Source: Porites lobata
Taxonomy: Eukaryota > Cnidaria > Anthozoa > Scleractinia > Poritidae
NCBI GenBank assembly: GCA_942486035.1
Contig: CALNXK010000107.1
Span: forward strand, 848,501-912,500
DNA length: 64,000 bases
Direction of reading: 5' to 3'
The first letter of the stretch is position 1. Each line of letters begins with the position of its first letter. Position numbers and translations under genes: made by a program. Below are positions 49,203 through 59,756 of this stretch, piece by piece. Below the pieces are notes generated by a model. The model ran no database searches. It was not told the DNA's origin and was given only the letters and a program-made list of their open reading frames with translations.

Positions 49203-49393
49203 TGCATTACTTCACAGTTCTCACAGTAAAAAGTACATTTTGCCTGGGCAACCTTTCAAACACTGATGATCAAATTATGTGCTATTCGGTCTGAGAGAAA
49301 GATGTGCTTGAACTGGAAAGTCTCGAGCATAATAGGCCACTTTCAACAGATCTCACCTTAATAATAAATAAAATTTCCAAAATTGTTTTTATA

Positions 49394-49776
49394 CAGCTAT
49401 TGCAATGATTTTAAAGGACTTTTCAAGGACCACATTCAATTTTCAAGGACCACCTACCAGGAATGTCATTCCACAGACTGTACAAAAATACACATTCCCA
49501 GTCCATTGTTACAGAACTCTAAGGATTGAACAGTTTACTCCACCAACTTCTTTACATTTTTTTATTTCACTTGCTTTGAAGTGATAGTTAATTCTTGCAT
49601 AAAACAAAAATGCTTTACTTAAAATCGCCATTAACTTCTCTGGGCTATACTCTGTCTGGGACAACCACAAAAACATTAATTAGCCACTACATTCAAAGTT
49701 GATGAAAATTCATTAAAAGGGCATTTCAACGACTCCCCCGAAAATTCAAGGACTTTTGAAGACTATGCGAACCCTG
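49394..49776 (-). mobile_element. hAT-like MITE, copy C (minus strand)
   Basis: On the minus strand it begins CAGGGTTCGCATAGTCTTC and shares AGTCCTTGAA, GTGGTCCTTGAAAA and CTGTACAA.. words with 11977-12413 and 15417-15880. TTATACA lies next to both ends (49389-49395 and 49777-49783), a possible target duplication. It lies about 190 bp right of the LTR retrotransposon. Confidence 0.65.
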
Positions 49777-49934
49777 TTATACAATAATAAAGGTCGAGAA
49801 CTGTCTTAAATTACTAAGCACTTCTCTTTTATGCCCTCAAAGAGCAATAATTCATCAAAATCAAACATTTTATCACTGTGTTGATCTTGGTGTGTTGGTT
49901 CAGAAAACCTTACTTGGAAATATCACATTGACGC

Positions 49935-50525
49935 TATTACGGCAAAAATCTGTAAAACAACTGGACTTATTTCAAAACTACCGCACTCCATACCTCATCA
50001 TATACTATTATATATTTACCAAACATTAATCCACCCTCACCCAAACTATGGTTTTGCTGTCTGGCAACAGGCATCCAAGACTTCCCCTAAAAAAAATTCT
50101 AATTCTCCCAAAGAAAATGATTCACATGATGTATTTTATGGATATACATGAGAATGCAATAATTCCTCTATTTATTGACGCTGATATATTACCAGTGACA
50201 TTTATGTATATAAGTCTGTGGCTAGTCTAATGCACGATATCAACAACAACAATTCGCCACCAAATCTATCAAATTTATCTGAAAAAACCTCAACCATTCA
50301 TTCATACAATACACGTCCATGATCATCTACTTCTAGTAACTTTCATGTTAAAAGCTCAAAGCTGGAAATACACTAAAACTCCTTGTCTCATTTTGGTGTA
50401 AAACTTTGGAATGAGATACCTTGTCATAACAGAGAACTTACTGAAGAGGAATTTACGAAAGTACTTCACGGATTGCTTTTGGATATCTTGAAAAGAGAAA
50501 AATTAATAACTATATTGAGATGCCA
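49935..50525 (+). pseudogene. Degenerate LINE, C-terminal end
   Basis: In shifting + strand frames it reads like the post-polymerase region of a Jockey/CR1/L2-type LINE: AKICKTTGLISKLP, LNYG-like TQTMVLLSGN, ILILPKKMIHMMYF, IPLFIDADILP, then a NTR-like SYNTR position and a FGVKLWNEIPC-like position across frames. Several frameshifts. It continues into a 3' region ending with a hexamer tail at 50765-50792. Confidence 0.75.
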
Positions 50526-50759
50526 TTGGTAATTCAAAAGAGTTGGACTAACAGTTAAGTAATTTTTGCATAAAATTAAATGCTTTCCCCTCTCTGTCAA
50601 TTCCTTCTTCGTTTTTCGTTAGATTTAATAGCAATTAATATATAACTATAACAGAAAAAAAATTATTGTAATCTAAAATATTTTCCTTCCTTTCCTTAAT
50701 TTACTTTTTCTTTTAACTGGACTGACTAGATTAACAATTGCTATTTTGCAGGCCATTAT

Positions 50760-50792
50760 TTAAATAAAGTTGAAGTTGAAGTTGAAGTTGAT
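50760..50792 (+). repeat. LINE 3' tail, (GTTGAA)n
   Basis: AATAAA followed by four GTTGAA hexamers. Short tandem tails after a polyadenylation-like hexamer are usual for CR1/L2-like LINEs. It marks the likely 3' end of the element at 49935. Confidence 0.7.
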
Positions 50793-51261
50793 ACGCTTTG
50801 TTGAGAAATCAGATTTCCTTGGGTAGATATATATATATTAACTTCAATAGCTGAGAACTTAAAGCGAGACATGTTAACAGGCCCTCAACTACTAAGTGTA
50901 ATGCAACCTTGAGATTCTGTTACACTGTCTTATTTGGCAACAATGTTGCCAAGATACAAAAAAATATCTACCATTTTACAAGCTTGGAACTGTAGTTGCA
51001 AGTGTTACTGACATGACATTGCTTTTAACAAAGCCAAGGAAGAAACTTAACAAACATATAACAGAAAAATACTCTAGATGACTATGAGATTAAATGGCGT
51101 GAATGTTTTCAAGCACTCTTAGGGCACAAGAATAACTGTTCTGGTCCGGAAAAATATATTATACTGTCGTCGAAAGTTCAATTCCAGCATTAAAGTCATC
51201 ATTTTGCAACAGCTCATAAGGCAACATGGAGTTTTCTACCCGTAGTGGTTTTCAGACAATG

Positions 51262-51540
51262 GAGGTCAAAAGTGTTGGGACCTTTCCAGCAATATTAGTA
51301 ACACTAGTAACCCCTCCCCTCCCACCCTAAACAAAGTTGAATTTTGAACACCATGGGTGGAAATGAGTCTTTTTTTGGCCACAACATTCCTGTCGGGGGT
51401 GGGGGGGGGGTGGGTGGGGACATGAGGACGATGGGATGAACCCCCAAGCCAATCAAAATATTTTCATTAGGGGCAGAGTCCTACGTAACAATTATTACTT
51501 GGAAGGGTTTTTTCACACAGTCACAAGTTCTTGTAATTCT
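51262..51540. repeat. Unidentified repeat family, partial module 2 (unit 4)
   Basis: Matches 41985-42220: GGTCAAAAGTGTTGGGACC, CAGCAATATTAGTAACACTAG, ACCCTAAACAAAGTTGAATT and CACCATGGGTGGAAATGAGTC. It breaks off after TTCACACAGTCACAAGTTCTT. An internal G-run (about 51394-51420) is expanded. Confidence 0.75.
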
Positions 51541-51619
51541 TAGTATGTAATTTTGAACTGAGGTATGCTTGTTTTCTTTACTATTTTTAATAATGTAATA
51601 CACACATGGTGAGGTAAAT

Positions 51620-51940
51620 AAATAACATTAAAGGTAAAGGTAAAGAGTCCTTATTTTACATCAGTAGCTCAAAATAGTCATCCTGGGAGTGACTAACAAA
51701 CCTGAGGCCGATTTTTAACCCCCTCTCCCCCCCTCCCCCATTTTACCCCCTCTTACCATCAATGCTCATTTTTATGGGTATTTAAAGATACGTCAAGCTA
51801 TATGAAAAGGAAAGAAGTTGAAAGAAGGATTTGAGGTCACAGCTAGATGAATAGGAATCAAACTTGGGACCTCCCGCACAGAAGGCTGCGCACTAAACAA
51901 CAGCGCTACGCCTTCCTACTAACTGCGCTAATCCTTCGTC
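51620..51940 (-). mobile_element. tRNA-derived SINE (minus strand)
   Basis: On the minus strand the head starts near 51940 with TAGCGCAGTTAGTAGG (A-box/D-arm-like), followed by GCGCTGTTGTTTAGTGCGC and then AAGTTTGATTCC (B-box-like, about 51863-51874). The body runs about 200 bp to a (TTTACC)n tail, seen on the + strand as AAAGGTAAAGGTAAAGAG near 51630-51650. This head-body-tail order is typical of a SINE. It cannot be an intact tRNA gene because the acceptor stem is not complementary. Confidence 0.65.
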
Positions 51941-53155
51941 CTAAAAAATGAATAAAAATAAGACATACCAGGAGCTTCTGATGCCAGCTTAATCCCCCTG
52001 TTGTTCCAATAACGCTGCTGTTCTTGTCACTTTTCCAACACAGGAGCCAATTCCCACAACACTATACCAGGAGATTTAGATCATCCATAAGAGGAAGATT
52101 ATTAACATTTTGGAACATGTGGTGCAGTTAATTCAATGTATCTGGAATAAGAATAAGAAGATAAATAAAAGTTATATTTGTGAAAAATCTCTCTAAGTGC
52201 AATTCTGTGGCTTTTTTTGCTATATTCATCTTGATGGCTCAGTCAATTCCAGGCTTGCCCATATCCCACCCCACCCCCTCACCTCTTCCCTGGGCATTTG
52301 TCCCAAATATTTGCCTCTATTTTTGCAGTAAAATCTTCAGCAGTTGAGAGTTGTGCCTAATTGCTTGTGATAATATGAATTAGAGTTTCTTCTTTTAAAA
52401 GAAGAAGAAATATAATATTCAGTATTAAAGAATTCCCCACCGGTGACCTCTCATGGCAAATGCGCACTGTGGGAACATACAACAACTCATACCAGGGGCG
52501 AGGCACGCTTGGAATTGACTGTGCAATAAAATTCCTGAAAGGTGGATAATTCTAGCTTTATCCTGTGGCTAATGCATTTGGTTTTTTACGGTGCTGAAAT
52601 TCAGCATGGGATTTTTTTTTGGGGGGGGGAGGGGTGGTTAATGTGTATTCAAGGGATAAAAAATAGTCCCCTGAGAGGACACGAGCTTCCTGGCGATGAA
52701 TGGTCTGTACTCCAGTAACCATAAAAAAAAGAAAACGGAACCTATCAAATTCATGGAAAATAATATGGTCGAGGCTGGGTTTTGAACCTGGTACCGCTAC
52801 TCCGAACCTAACATTGCATACTACGGGGACGGAGTTTCCAAAGGGAACATTAAAATTATTTAATAGTTTGTTTTACTTTGTTTTTTTCAATACGTTTGTT
52901 TTCTGTTGGCTATATATCTTTCTAAAAATAGTATTTTGATAATAAAAAATAGAGCCCTGGAGCAAGGGCATGTTGTAACAAGATTGTAACACATTGCGAC
53001 AAGTGACTATAAACCAAAACCAGGTGCTTGCAAAAGAACACTGCTGCCCTAGCATGTACTTCGTCAAAATGTGAGACATGACATGTTTCACGTGTAAGGT
53101 TACTTCAGAGGCCACAGGCAAAGTTTAAACTTTTTTTACAGATATGGTCCAGGGA
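51941..53155. other. Intergenic, nothing firm
   Basis: No gene supported. GGTCGAGGCTGGGTTTTGAACC at about 52767-52789 resembles a T-arm and could mark another decayed SINE. Poly-T/poly-G runs occur near 52612-52630. Confidence 0.4.
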
Positions 53156-53445
53156 CTACAACCCCGGACAAAACTGTTGAGACAATTCCATCTATTTTCT
53201 AACTTTTGCGCCCTACTCCCGTCTCCCCTAAACACAAAAAGTAAACCCCCTCCCCACCCCCTATTCAAAGTTGCCTTGGTCTAAAAACCAACGTGTATAA
53301 TTGCCATGCTATCCTAAACAACTTTGGATAAGGGGAGGGGGGAAATCGGGCATTCATTTGGCGGCGGTTTCAGTTTTTGCCGGGATGACAGGAAAAAATA
53401 GGCATTTTCGCGATTTGTCTCAACAGGTTTTGTTTGGGATTGTAG
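53156..53445. mobile_element. MITE with about 30-bp inverted ends
   Basis: The left end CTACAACCCCGGACAAAACT and the reverse complement of the right end CTACAATCCCAAACAAAACC continue into GTTGAGACAA on both sides. 290 bp, non-coding. It ends 16 bp before the 2.1-kb inverted-repeat element. Confidence 0.75.
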
Positions 53446-54063
53446 ATTAAACAGGTGAACATGGCCTGGCGCACGCTACTGGTGTACACGGCTAAGAATC
53501 TCACATCGTTTGGCTCTTATGAACTTATTAAAACTCAGATCGCATCGATATTTGGCAAGAAGTTAAAGTTTATAAACAGCTTTTCATTGAGTATTTTTTT
53601 CCTGGCTGTAAGACCAAAATAAAATTGAAATATGAAAAATATGGCTCAAAATGGGACCATTTTTTAACAGCTCGCGTAACATTTACAGTCTAACCACGCA
53701 TATTGTCGGATTTCTCTGTTTCTGTTAATGGTACTTTGGAAAAATTTCTCCGAAGAGGTCAGTGACTTATGAGTACTAACTGTATTAAAAATTACTGAAC
53801 ATAATGGCAAAACAACAAAGTTTAGGGCGTTTTCAGAAAGATGTTCTGTCTACATACGATCTCTGTGCAGCGCGAACGTCAATTTAAAAGATTGCTTTTC
53901 ATTGACTTTCTGTTGTTGTTAAGAGAAGAAATAATAATTTTTGGAATGCTCATAAGTTAAATTTTCCTTATAGACTAACTGTTAAGAATTCGGGAAACCC
54001 ATTTTTACGCTAAGATCAAATATGTAAGGTTAGACAGCATTTTTTTAACGTGAAAATTCGTAA

Positions 54064-54240
54064 ACCGTGCGTTGGACCGAAAATCGGATTCTAGAGTGTG
54101 CTTTGGCATAAGGATTTTGTGCCTAGAATGTGCCTAAGATGTGCATAAAGTGTGCATTTTGGTTTTGAAAAACGTGCCTAAGCCGTGCCTAAGTTGTGCC
54201 CAAACTGTGCCTAATCTGTGCACAAGTTGTGCCAAAATAT
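54064..54240 (+). repeat. 11-bp tandem array, left
   Basis: Units such as GTGCCTAAGCC, GTGCCTAAGTT, GTGCCCAAACT, GTGCCTAATCT and GTGCACAAGTT follow each other without gaps from 54175 to 54229; looser copies extend leftward. Confidence 0.85.
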
Positions 54241-55308
54241 TGAGTCACTCGGAAAATCGTGTCCAGCCTATCGAGCTCCATAGCGAACGAAAAAGGGCGC
54301 ACGGCAATTATGTCAGTTTTGAGGTTTACTACGGTCTAGAAACATGGTCTGACGACCTTTTTATCCCCTAATAAGAAATAACATGACTCAGAATACGGTT
54401 AGAGACAGCAGGGAAAGCCCCGACAAACAGGAAAATGGAATCTTAAACAGGTTAGCGTATTTAAAGTAAGTGCTCAGCATGCAATTACATTGTTGATATT
54501 ATGCTAATTTCATCGATGTTAAAAACTTTCCAAGTAGGTTTCTTCTCCCCTTCTTAATGGAGCGTTTAGTTGGAACGAAATATTTGTTTTTTTTTTTTTT
54601 TTTCAGGGCAGATTTGCATTCAAAAAAAAGAATTTACTTGTGATATGACTTATAAAATGAAAACGAAAAAATTGATTGCACCCGATGAGTTTTGATGAAA
54701 TAAATGGCACGTCTCATCGATTATTATACGATCAAAGCTTAATTTGCTAACAGAGCCAGAAAACAAAAACAAACAAGCAGCTTGAATTATTTTACTACAG
54801 TGTAAATCCTACTTTTTTAGTTAGAGAAATATTTTTAAAAACCAGCCGCATTTTGTATTTAAAAATAACACGCGTTGGCATGAAGGTTTCAAATTACCAC
54901 TCTGTACTTTTCAGGTTGTTATGCAAATTCAGGCCAATTTTACCGCGATCGCAAAAAGTATTTTCTACGACTTTTATTGGCTATTTTTGTGCCTCACTTC
55001 TTTAGCTTTGTTTTAGTTATTATGGCTTCGACTTTCTTTCACGATTTCTTTTAGAAACGAAAGAAAGCGAGTCTATAAAATTGCATGGCAATCGAAAAGG
55101 TTCAGACTGGCATATATCGCGTGTGAATTTCCACTTTATCCTCGGAGTAAACACGGACTGTCAAAGAATACTTTAATTTTCCAGACTTTTCGTAGCGGCT
55201 CAAAACTTACACTTCCTATACTTCTAACTGTATCGTGTTTGATCTGAATTATTTTTGTAATTGTACCAAGTTTGTTCTTTTTTGTAAGTCGGGTTACAAA
55301 GATTTTCA

Positions 55309-55530
55309 AAAAAAGTGCCCAGCGTTGAATATTTGTGCCCAAACCGTTACCTAAACCGTACAAAACTGTGCCCAAACTGTGCCTAAAGTGTGCCTTAGCA
55401 ATATTTAAAACGTGCCTTAACTGTGCCTAAAGTGTGCCTAATCTGTGCCTTTGCATGTTTTTTTCCCGTGCTTTGGCACAAAAACCGTGCCTTTTCTTGA
55501 GCGCGAATCGTGCGTAAGGCACGGTGTTAC
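55309..55530 (+). repeat. 11-bp tandem array, right
   Basis: GTGCCCAAACT, GTGCCTAAAGT, GTGCCTTAACT, GTGCCTAAAGT and GTGCCTAATCT are adjacent or separated by a short spacer. It runs up to the right terminal inverted repeat. Same strand as the left array. Confidence 0.85.
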
Positions 55531-55562
55531 GCTCGTGTACACCAGTAGCGTGCGCCAAGCCA

Positions 55563-56650
55563 CATCATAAGGGAATTACCATAAGTCACTTGGAATTGAT
55601 GCAAATTTGAGACATTTAAAATTGAATGTTATGTGCCTAAATATCATTTAGGCAAAGTTAAAATGTGAGCAAATGCAGCCAGCAGTCTACCTCATCTGGC
55701 TGCTGTACGTGACCTTTTGGGTGGCCTCTAGAGGTTTCACAGGGTTTCAAGGTTCATTGCTTTACACGTGCAGTGTTATCAGCTGATCTTTGCGGATCAA
55801 ACGCTTTGCTATTGCGAATCATTGCGGATTCTTGCACCCTCTCCTCCCTCCCTCTTTTGCGTTGGGTCCTCTTTTGCGTTATTTCCACTGATTGTTTCAG
55901 TGTGACAGTGCCGGTTAGCAGGCACTCTTTTGGGTGGTTCCCGCATTCCAGGGTTGCCATGGATACCTCCCCTGCAGCTTGGCATCTGGCACCCCGCTAA
56001 CCTTTTAGGCATCAGTTCCCAAGCTCATCTATTTGTGATGAGTTTAATACGTATTAAAAGTGACAGTTTTGTGTTTGTGTTTTACCACAGTGTGATTTTC
56101 AATATTACATAAAAATATTCATCACTACTAAAACTCACACAACACATTAAGCAAATATGAATCAATGGAAATAGCAAAGAAATGAGAGTTATCAAAAAGT
56201 TAAAGCAGAGCACGTTTTCCGTAACATAATATTTGAAAAGTCAGCTAACTAGCTGACATTTTTACACGTAAAATAACCTTCTATAATAATGTCATTCAAG
56301 ATCAGGTAACATCTCTGAAACCATGACATAACTATATTTTCATACAGTTAATTAAAATTGGAAATATAAGAAAAATTTGCATGAATGCATGCTTTACACT
56401 TCACTGGCTTTCTGCAGTTAAATTTAAGTTCAATCGCGTCAAAAGAAGAAAATCTAAAAAACACTCCTTGTCAACAAACTGTTTCTGTTTGCCCCTTCCA
56501 AAAGCTTGAAAAGGAAAAATGTTTGCTGAGGGTCCAAGAGCTGAAACTCAAGTTATATTCCTGCTCTGCTCCCATTTTTGTTTTCATTTAATTATGATCA
56601 CTAAATTTTCATACAGCAATAGCATTTTCCAAATCGTCAAAAGCCACTAT
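55563..56650. other. Intergenic, nothing recognised
   Basis: Open frames on both strands around 55754-56012 overlap and have no recognisable motif. No element boundaries found. Confidence 0.45.
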
Positions 56651-56801
56651 ACGCCACTCGCAAATCTCCCAAAATTTTGCATAACCTTTGTTTTTCATTT
56701 CTCCTGGGTCTAACAGCTGTCCCAAGGGAAATTGAAAACAAAGCTTATGCAAAATTTGAGGGGGCACATAAGGTGCATCATGGGAGATGTGGAAGTGGCG
56801 T
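56651..56801. repeat. Hairpin-type MITE
   Basis: Arms of about 60-70 bp (56651-56712 and 56728-56801) pair: ACGCCACT, ATCTCCCA, AAATTTTGCATAA, CTTTGTTTT and TTGGG/CTGGG occur in order on one arm and inverted on the other. The right arm has an 18-bp insertion. Non-coding. Confidence 0.75.
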
Positions 56802-58250
56802 GTAAATGACTCTCATGTTTTATAGTGCTATTTTAAGGATCCTACATGGAAATTGGTTCACTCAGTAACAAATCATAATGGACTTAAGAGTAATTTGCAT
56901 TAACAAGATGATGGAAAGGCACTCTTTGTCCTGCCCTGTCAAAATATCTCAACATATCCCTTGAGTTCACAATTCCTTACACCGTTATTTGTTACATCCC
57001 CACAAAGTTTTTCTATTACCCTATGTTGTTGTTATATTAATAATTCATAATTAATTATAATAATTTATTCAAGTGATTATAATATGTTTTTGAGGGGAAT
57101 CTCAACAACAATAATATTATGCTATTAATCATAACTATAACAAAATTCTCAAATATGATTGGCTCACGACTGTCCTGATTTCAGTCCTGTCGAATAAAGC
57201 AACTGATAAACAAACTATTTCTTAAACTCGAAGTATTATAAGCTTATATTTAAGCTGTACATGTATTTTATGTATATTTAAAATATGTGCTTATTTCAGT
57301 GCTGTGACAAACCAAGAAAAAGGCAAGATCACTTAGATATTTTAAGAATACTTTAACATCTTAGCAAGCCACGGTTGAAATATGGTTCTTTAAATATGAG
57401 CACGCATTAAATTTTGTACTTACCAACACGTGGGCACGTGGTTCTCTCAGTCTGGTTCCACATCATCAACTGACGAAAGTATCGGATGGAAAAACCAACA
57501 AAATGAGCCTAGGCGTTAAAATATATATTAAAGAACCTTTAGAGGTCAAAACGGTGTTCTCGCCAGCTAAAACCAATCTTGTAAAAGCCATGCCGCAATG
57601 AAACAATGAAAAAACCGCCATCTTGGTTTCTTTTCTACCCCAGATCTCTATCAGTGACAATTTTGCTGACAGGGTAGTAGCGGGGAATGCAGCGGGGGAG
57701 GGGAGCCGCAGAGGGGAGGGGAGGCTCAGTAAACCTTAGCGGCTCAACGTTTGCTCTTTATTTCTCTGAGACAAAACGTTCCTCATGCTGAAAACGGTTT
57801 CACGAACAAGGAAAAGATACCAATATGGAACCGGGGAACACCCCAAAAATAATGAGAGGGCAGGATTCGATTTGCTTGCATAAGGGGCGAAAGGACTCAG
57901 GTACTACCACAGGACACCCAGACTGGAAGCTAAATGATAAGGATTTGTATGGAAATTTATCTTAAGATCGATGCAATAGTTAAAAAGAACAAAAGCTTGC
58001 TAAAATGGCGTTTACAGGGCAGAAAACAGTAAGAAAATAACAAAGACACAACTTATCATGAGGTATGTAAACTTTAATAGCTGTTTTTGTACATTTTAAC
58101 TATTAATTTTTATCGATCTTACGCTATCCTTATAATTTGGCTTCCAGTACTACGGGTCCGTTCAATAGAACTTTTACAAGTGTAATTTACAAATATATAT
58201 CTCTATTTAGAGTCTAAAAAGCAAAAAATAGCCCCACTTGCAAATTACTA
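56802..58250. other. Intergenic, nothing recognised
   Basis: No gene supported. A purine-rich tract (GGGGGAGGGGAGCCGCAGAG and following) lies at about 57690-57725. Confidence 0.45.
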
Positions 58251-58454
58251 GCCTGCAGTGCAGGCGTTTTCTTTGAGCGCGCAATTTGCTCGCGAAAGCG
58301 CATGTTGAAGAGAGGAGGAACTACCGTAAGGGTTACTATTTCTACTCTCCCCAATCTTCCTCCGTCATAAAATCAAAGATGGCGGCTACAGCTATAACAA
58401 AATTACGAACGCGAACAAGGTTTCGCACACCCAAAATACGCCTGCACTACAGGC
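58251..58454. mobile_element. MITE with GCCTGCAGTGCAGGCG termini
   Basis: The left end GCCTGCAGTGCAGGCG is itself nearly palindromic, and the right end CGCCTGCACTACAGGC is its inverted partner. An outer inverted pair (ACAAGTGTAATTT near 58177; AAATTACACTTGT near 58460) suggests insertion into, or extension of, another inverted repeat. Non-coding. Confidence 0.65.
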
Positions 58455-58662
58455 TAGCAAATTACACTTGTAAATGTTTTCCTTGATTGACCCAAGAGAG
58501 ATAAAACGCGTTCTGATCTCCCTCTCTCTCTTCACGAGGATGCGTTAATTCACTGACTGTAATCACATGAGGGTAAAACAAGACAGGCTTTTAGATTCAG
58601 TTTCAGATTGAGTTCGCACTTTTTGAAACATTCAAAAGCCAATAACAATGTCATTATCGCTT

Positions 58663-58862
58663 AATAGGTCATTTTCGAGTTTCACAAAATCTCACTTTCA
58701 GAACGAGGCAAAGTGCAAAACCTTTCTAGAGAAACGAGTTTTATTTGCATGAGAACAAAAAATCATATTCTTATCAATGGCTTTGCGCTTAGCCTCGCTT
58801 TAAAACAGAGACTTGGGTAACTCGAAAGTGGTCTGTCCGGAGGTCTGTCCACTTTCGAGTTC
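58663..58862. repeat. Inverted-repeat MITE, shared with HGS intron (61480-61640)
   Basis: Arms at about 58666-58730 and 58779-58834 pair (GGTCATTTTCGAGTT against AACTCGAAAGTGGTC). A further short palindrome ACTCGAAAGTGG...CCACTTTCGAGT sits at 58821-58861. TTAGCCTCGCTTTAAAACAG matches, inverted, CTGTTTCAAAGCGAGGCTAA in the HGS intron. Confidence 0.65.
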
Positions 58863-59756
58863 GCCATGACCGCTGAATTAAAGAAGTGAAGACGCATTTT
58901 TACAGGCGTAGCCTCCATCTGAAGTAATATATTCAAAAATTCCAACGAGAAAAAGACCTGTTTATTACTGTGTCTGTCGTGTATATTCAAATTTCAAACA
59001 CTTACTTGCAGGAATTTGTGAATATTTTACTTTAGGTCGAGGCTAACCGTGCATGAATGTGTCGTTAATGTTTGTATTCAGCGGTAATTTTTAATTCGAA
59101 ACTGGACTATTAAATAGATGTATGCCGCAAAATGTTGCCGAGTAGAATCATCCAAAACGGGGTGGGGGAGGGGGCAAATGTACACAGACTACTCCGATTT
59201 CGGACCCTCTGAGAATAATAAGTACCGGTACACAGGCAAAGTCAAGCCATCGCACGAGTGATGTTCGACACACGACTGAAAGCCCTTCTACGAAGATTAT
59301 TTATACTGTCTTGTATAAATTTTAAATCTTTAACAGCACTCATCAGAGTATTTTGTGGTTTTGTGCCTTTATTACTACATTTCAAGTTCGTTCCCGAATA
59401 TTTACAGTTAAGTAGCAAAAAAAATAACAATACCATAAAATACAACCGACTTTTTACATGCCATGTCAGACACCGACCATTTTTGACCAAGTATGAATAT
59501 ACCCTCTAAGCCACTATAGCCTAAACTAACACCATCTGTAACAGTACTATGTGCTACAAATTAGTGCTGAATTAACAATAGTAGATGAAATTTATCCTCT
59601 GTTTGGCTGGCATTTAAACAAACAGTAGCAGCTCTGTGATTAAACACTACATTATAATTCTATAATTAATTTATCTTTGACCAGGTAACACCTTAGAAAA
59701 TATCCCTTAAATTTTCACAATTTATTAAAATTTGACGTCCAAAGTCATTACTGAGA
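58863..59756 (-). other. HGS 3' UTR and downstream flank
   Basis: Presumed 3' UTR of HGS on the minus strand. AATAAA hexamers on that strand lie at 59721-59726, only 31 bp past the stop, and at 59368-59373. Frames on both strands at 59242-59509 overlap each other and have no domain signature. Confidence 0.5.
59721..59726 (-). terminator. Candidate polyadenylation signal of HGS
   Basis: AATAAA on the minus strand, 31 bp after the stop codon. Using it would give a very short 3' UTR; the hexamer at 59368-59373 is an alternative. Confidence 0.3.

Larger units (their letters stand above)
44640..49207 (+). mobile_element. Ty3/gypsy-type LTR retrotransposon, structurally complete, inactive
   Basis: The element (44645-49202, 4558 bp) is bounded by a 5-bp target duplication TGCAT (44640-44644 and 49203-49207). 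It has short LTRs starting TG and ending CA, a primer-binding site, gag, pol in the gypsy order protease, reverse transcriptase, RNase H, integrase, and a polypurine tract. No envelope gene is seen. All reading frames carry stops or frameshifts, and the LTRs differ at roughly one base in nine, so it is an old dead copy. The pol sequence style suggests a Mag-like lineage, which is an impression only. Confidence 0.93.
53462..55562. mobile_element. 2.1-kb element with 29-bp terminal inverted repeats and 11-bp repeat arrays
   Basis: The left terminus (53462-53490) starts TGGCCTGGCGCACGCTACTG; the right terminus (55534-55562) is its inverted copy with one mismatch in 29. Two arrays of an 11-bp unit, consensus GTGCCTAANNT, lie inside near the left (about 54064-54240) and next to the right terminus (about 55309-55530), both in the same orientation. 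No transposase-like frame is visible; a short frame at 54141-54371 is partly the array translated. No clear target duplication. Confidence 0.7.

Noticed and set aside
54064..55530. Possible CRISPR-like array from evenly spaced repeats
   Set aside because: The 11-bp units are directly adjacent without spacers and the context is eukaryotic.
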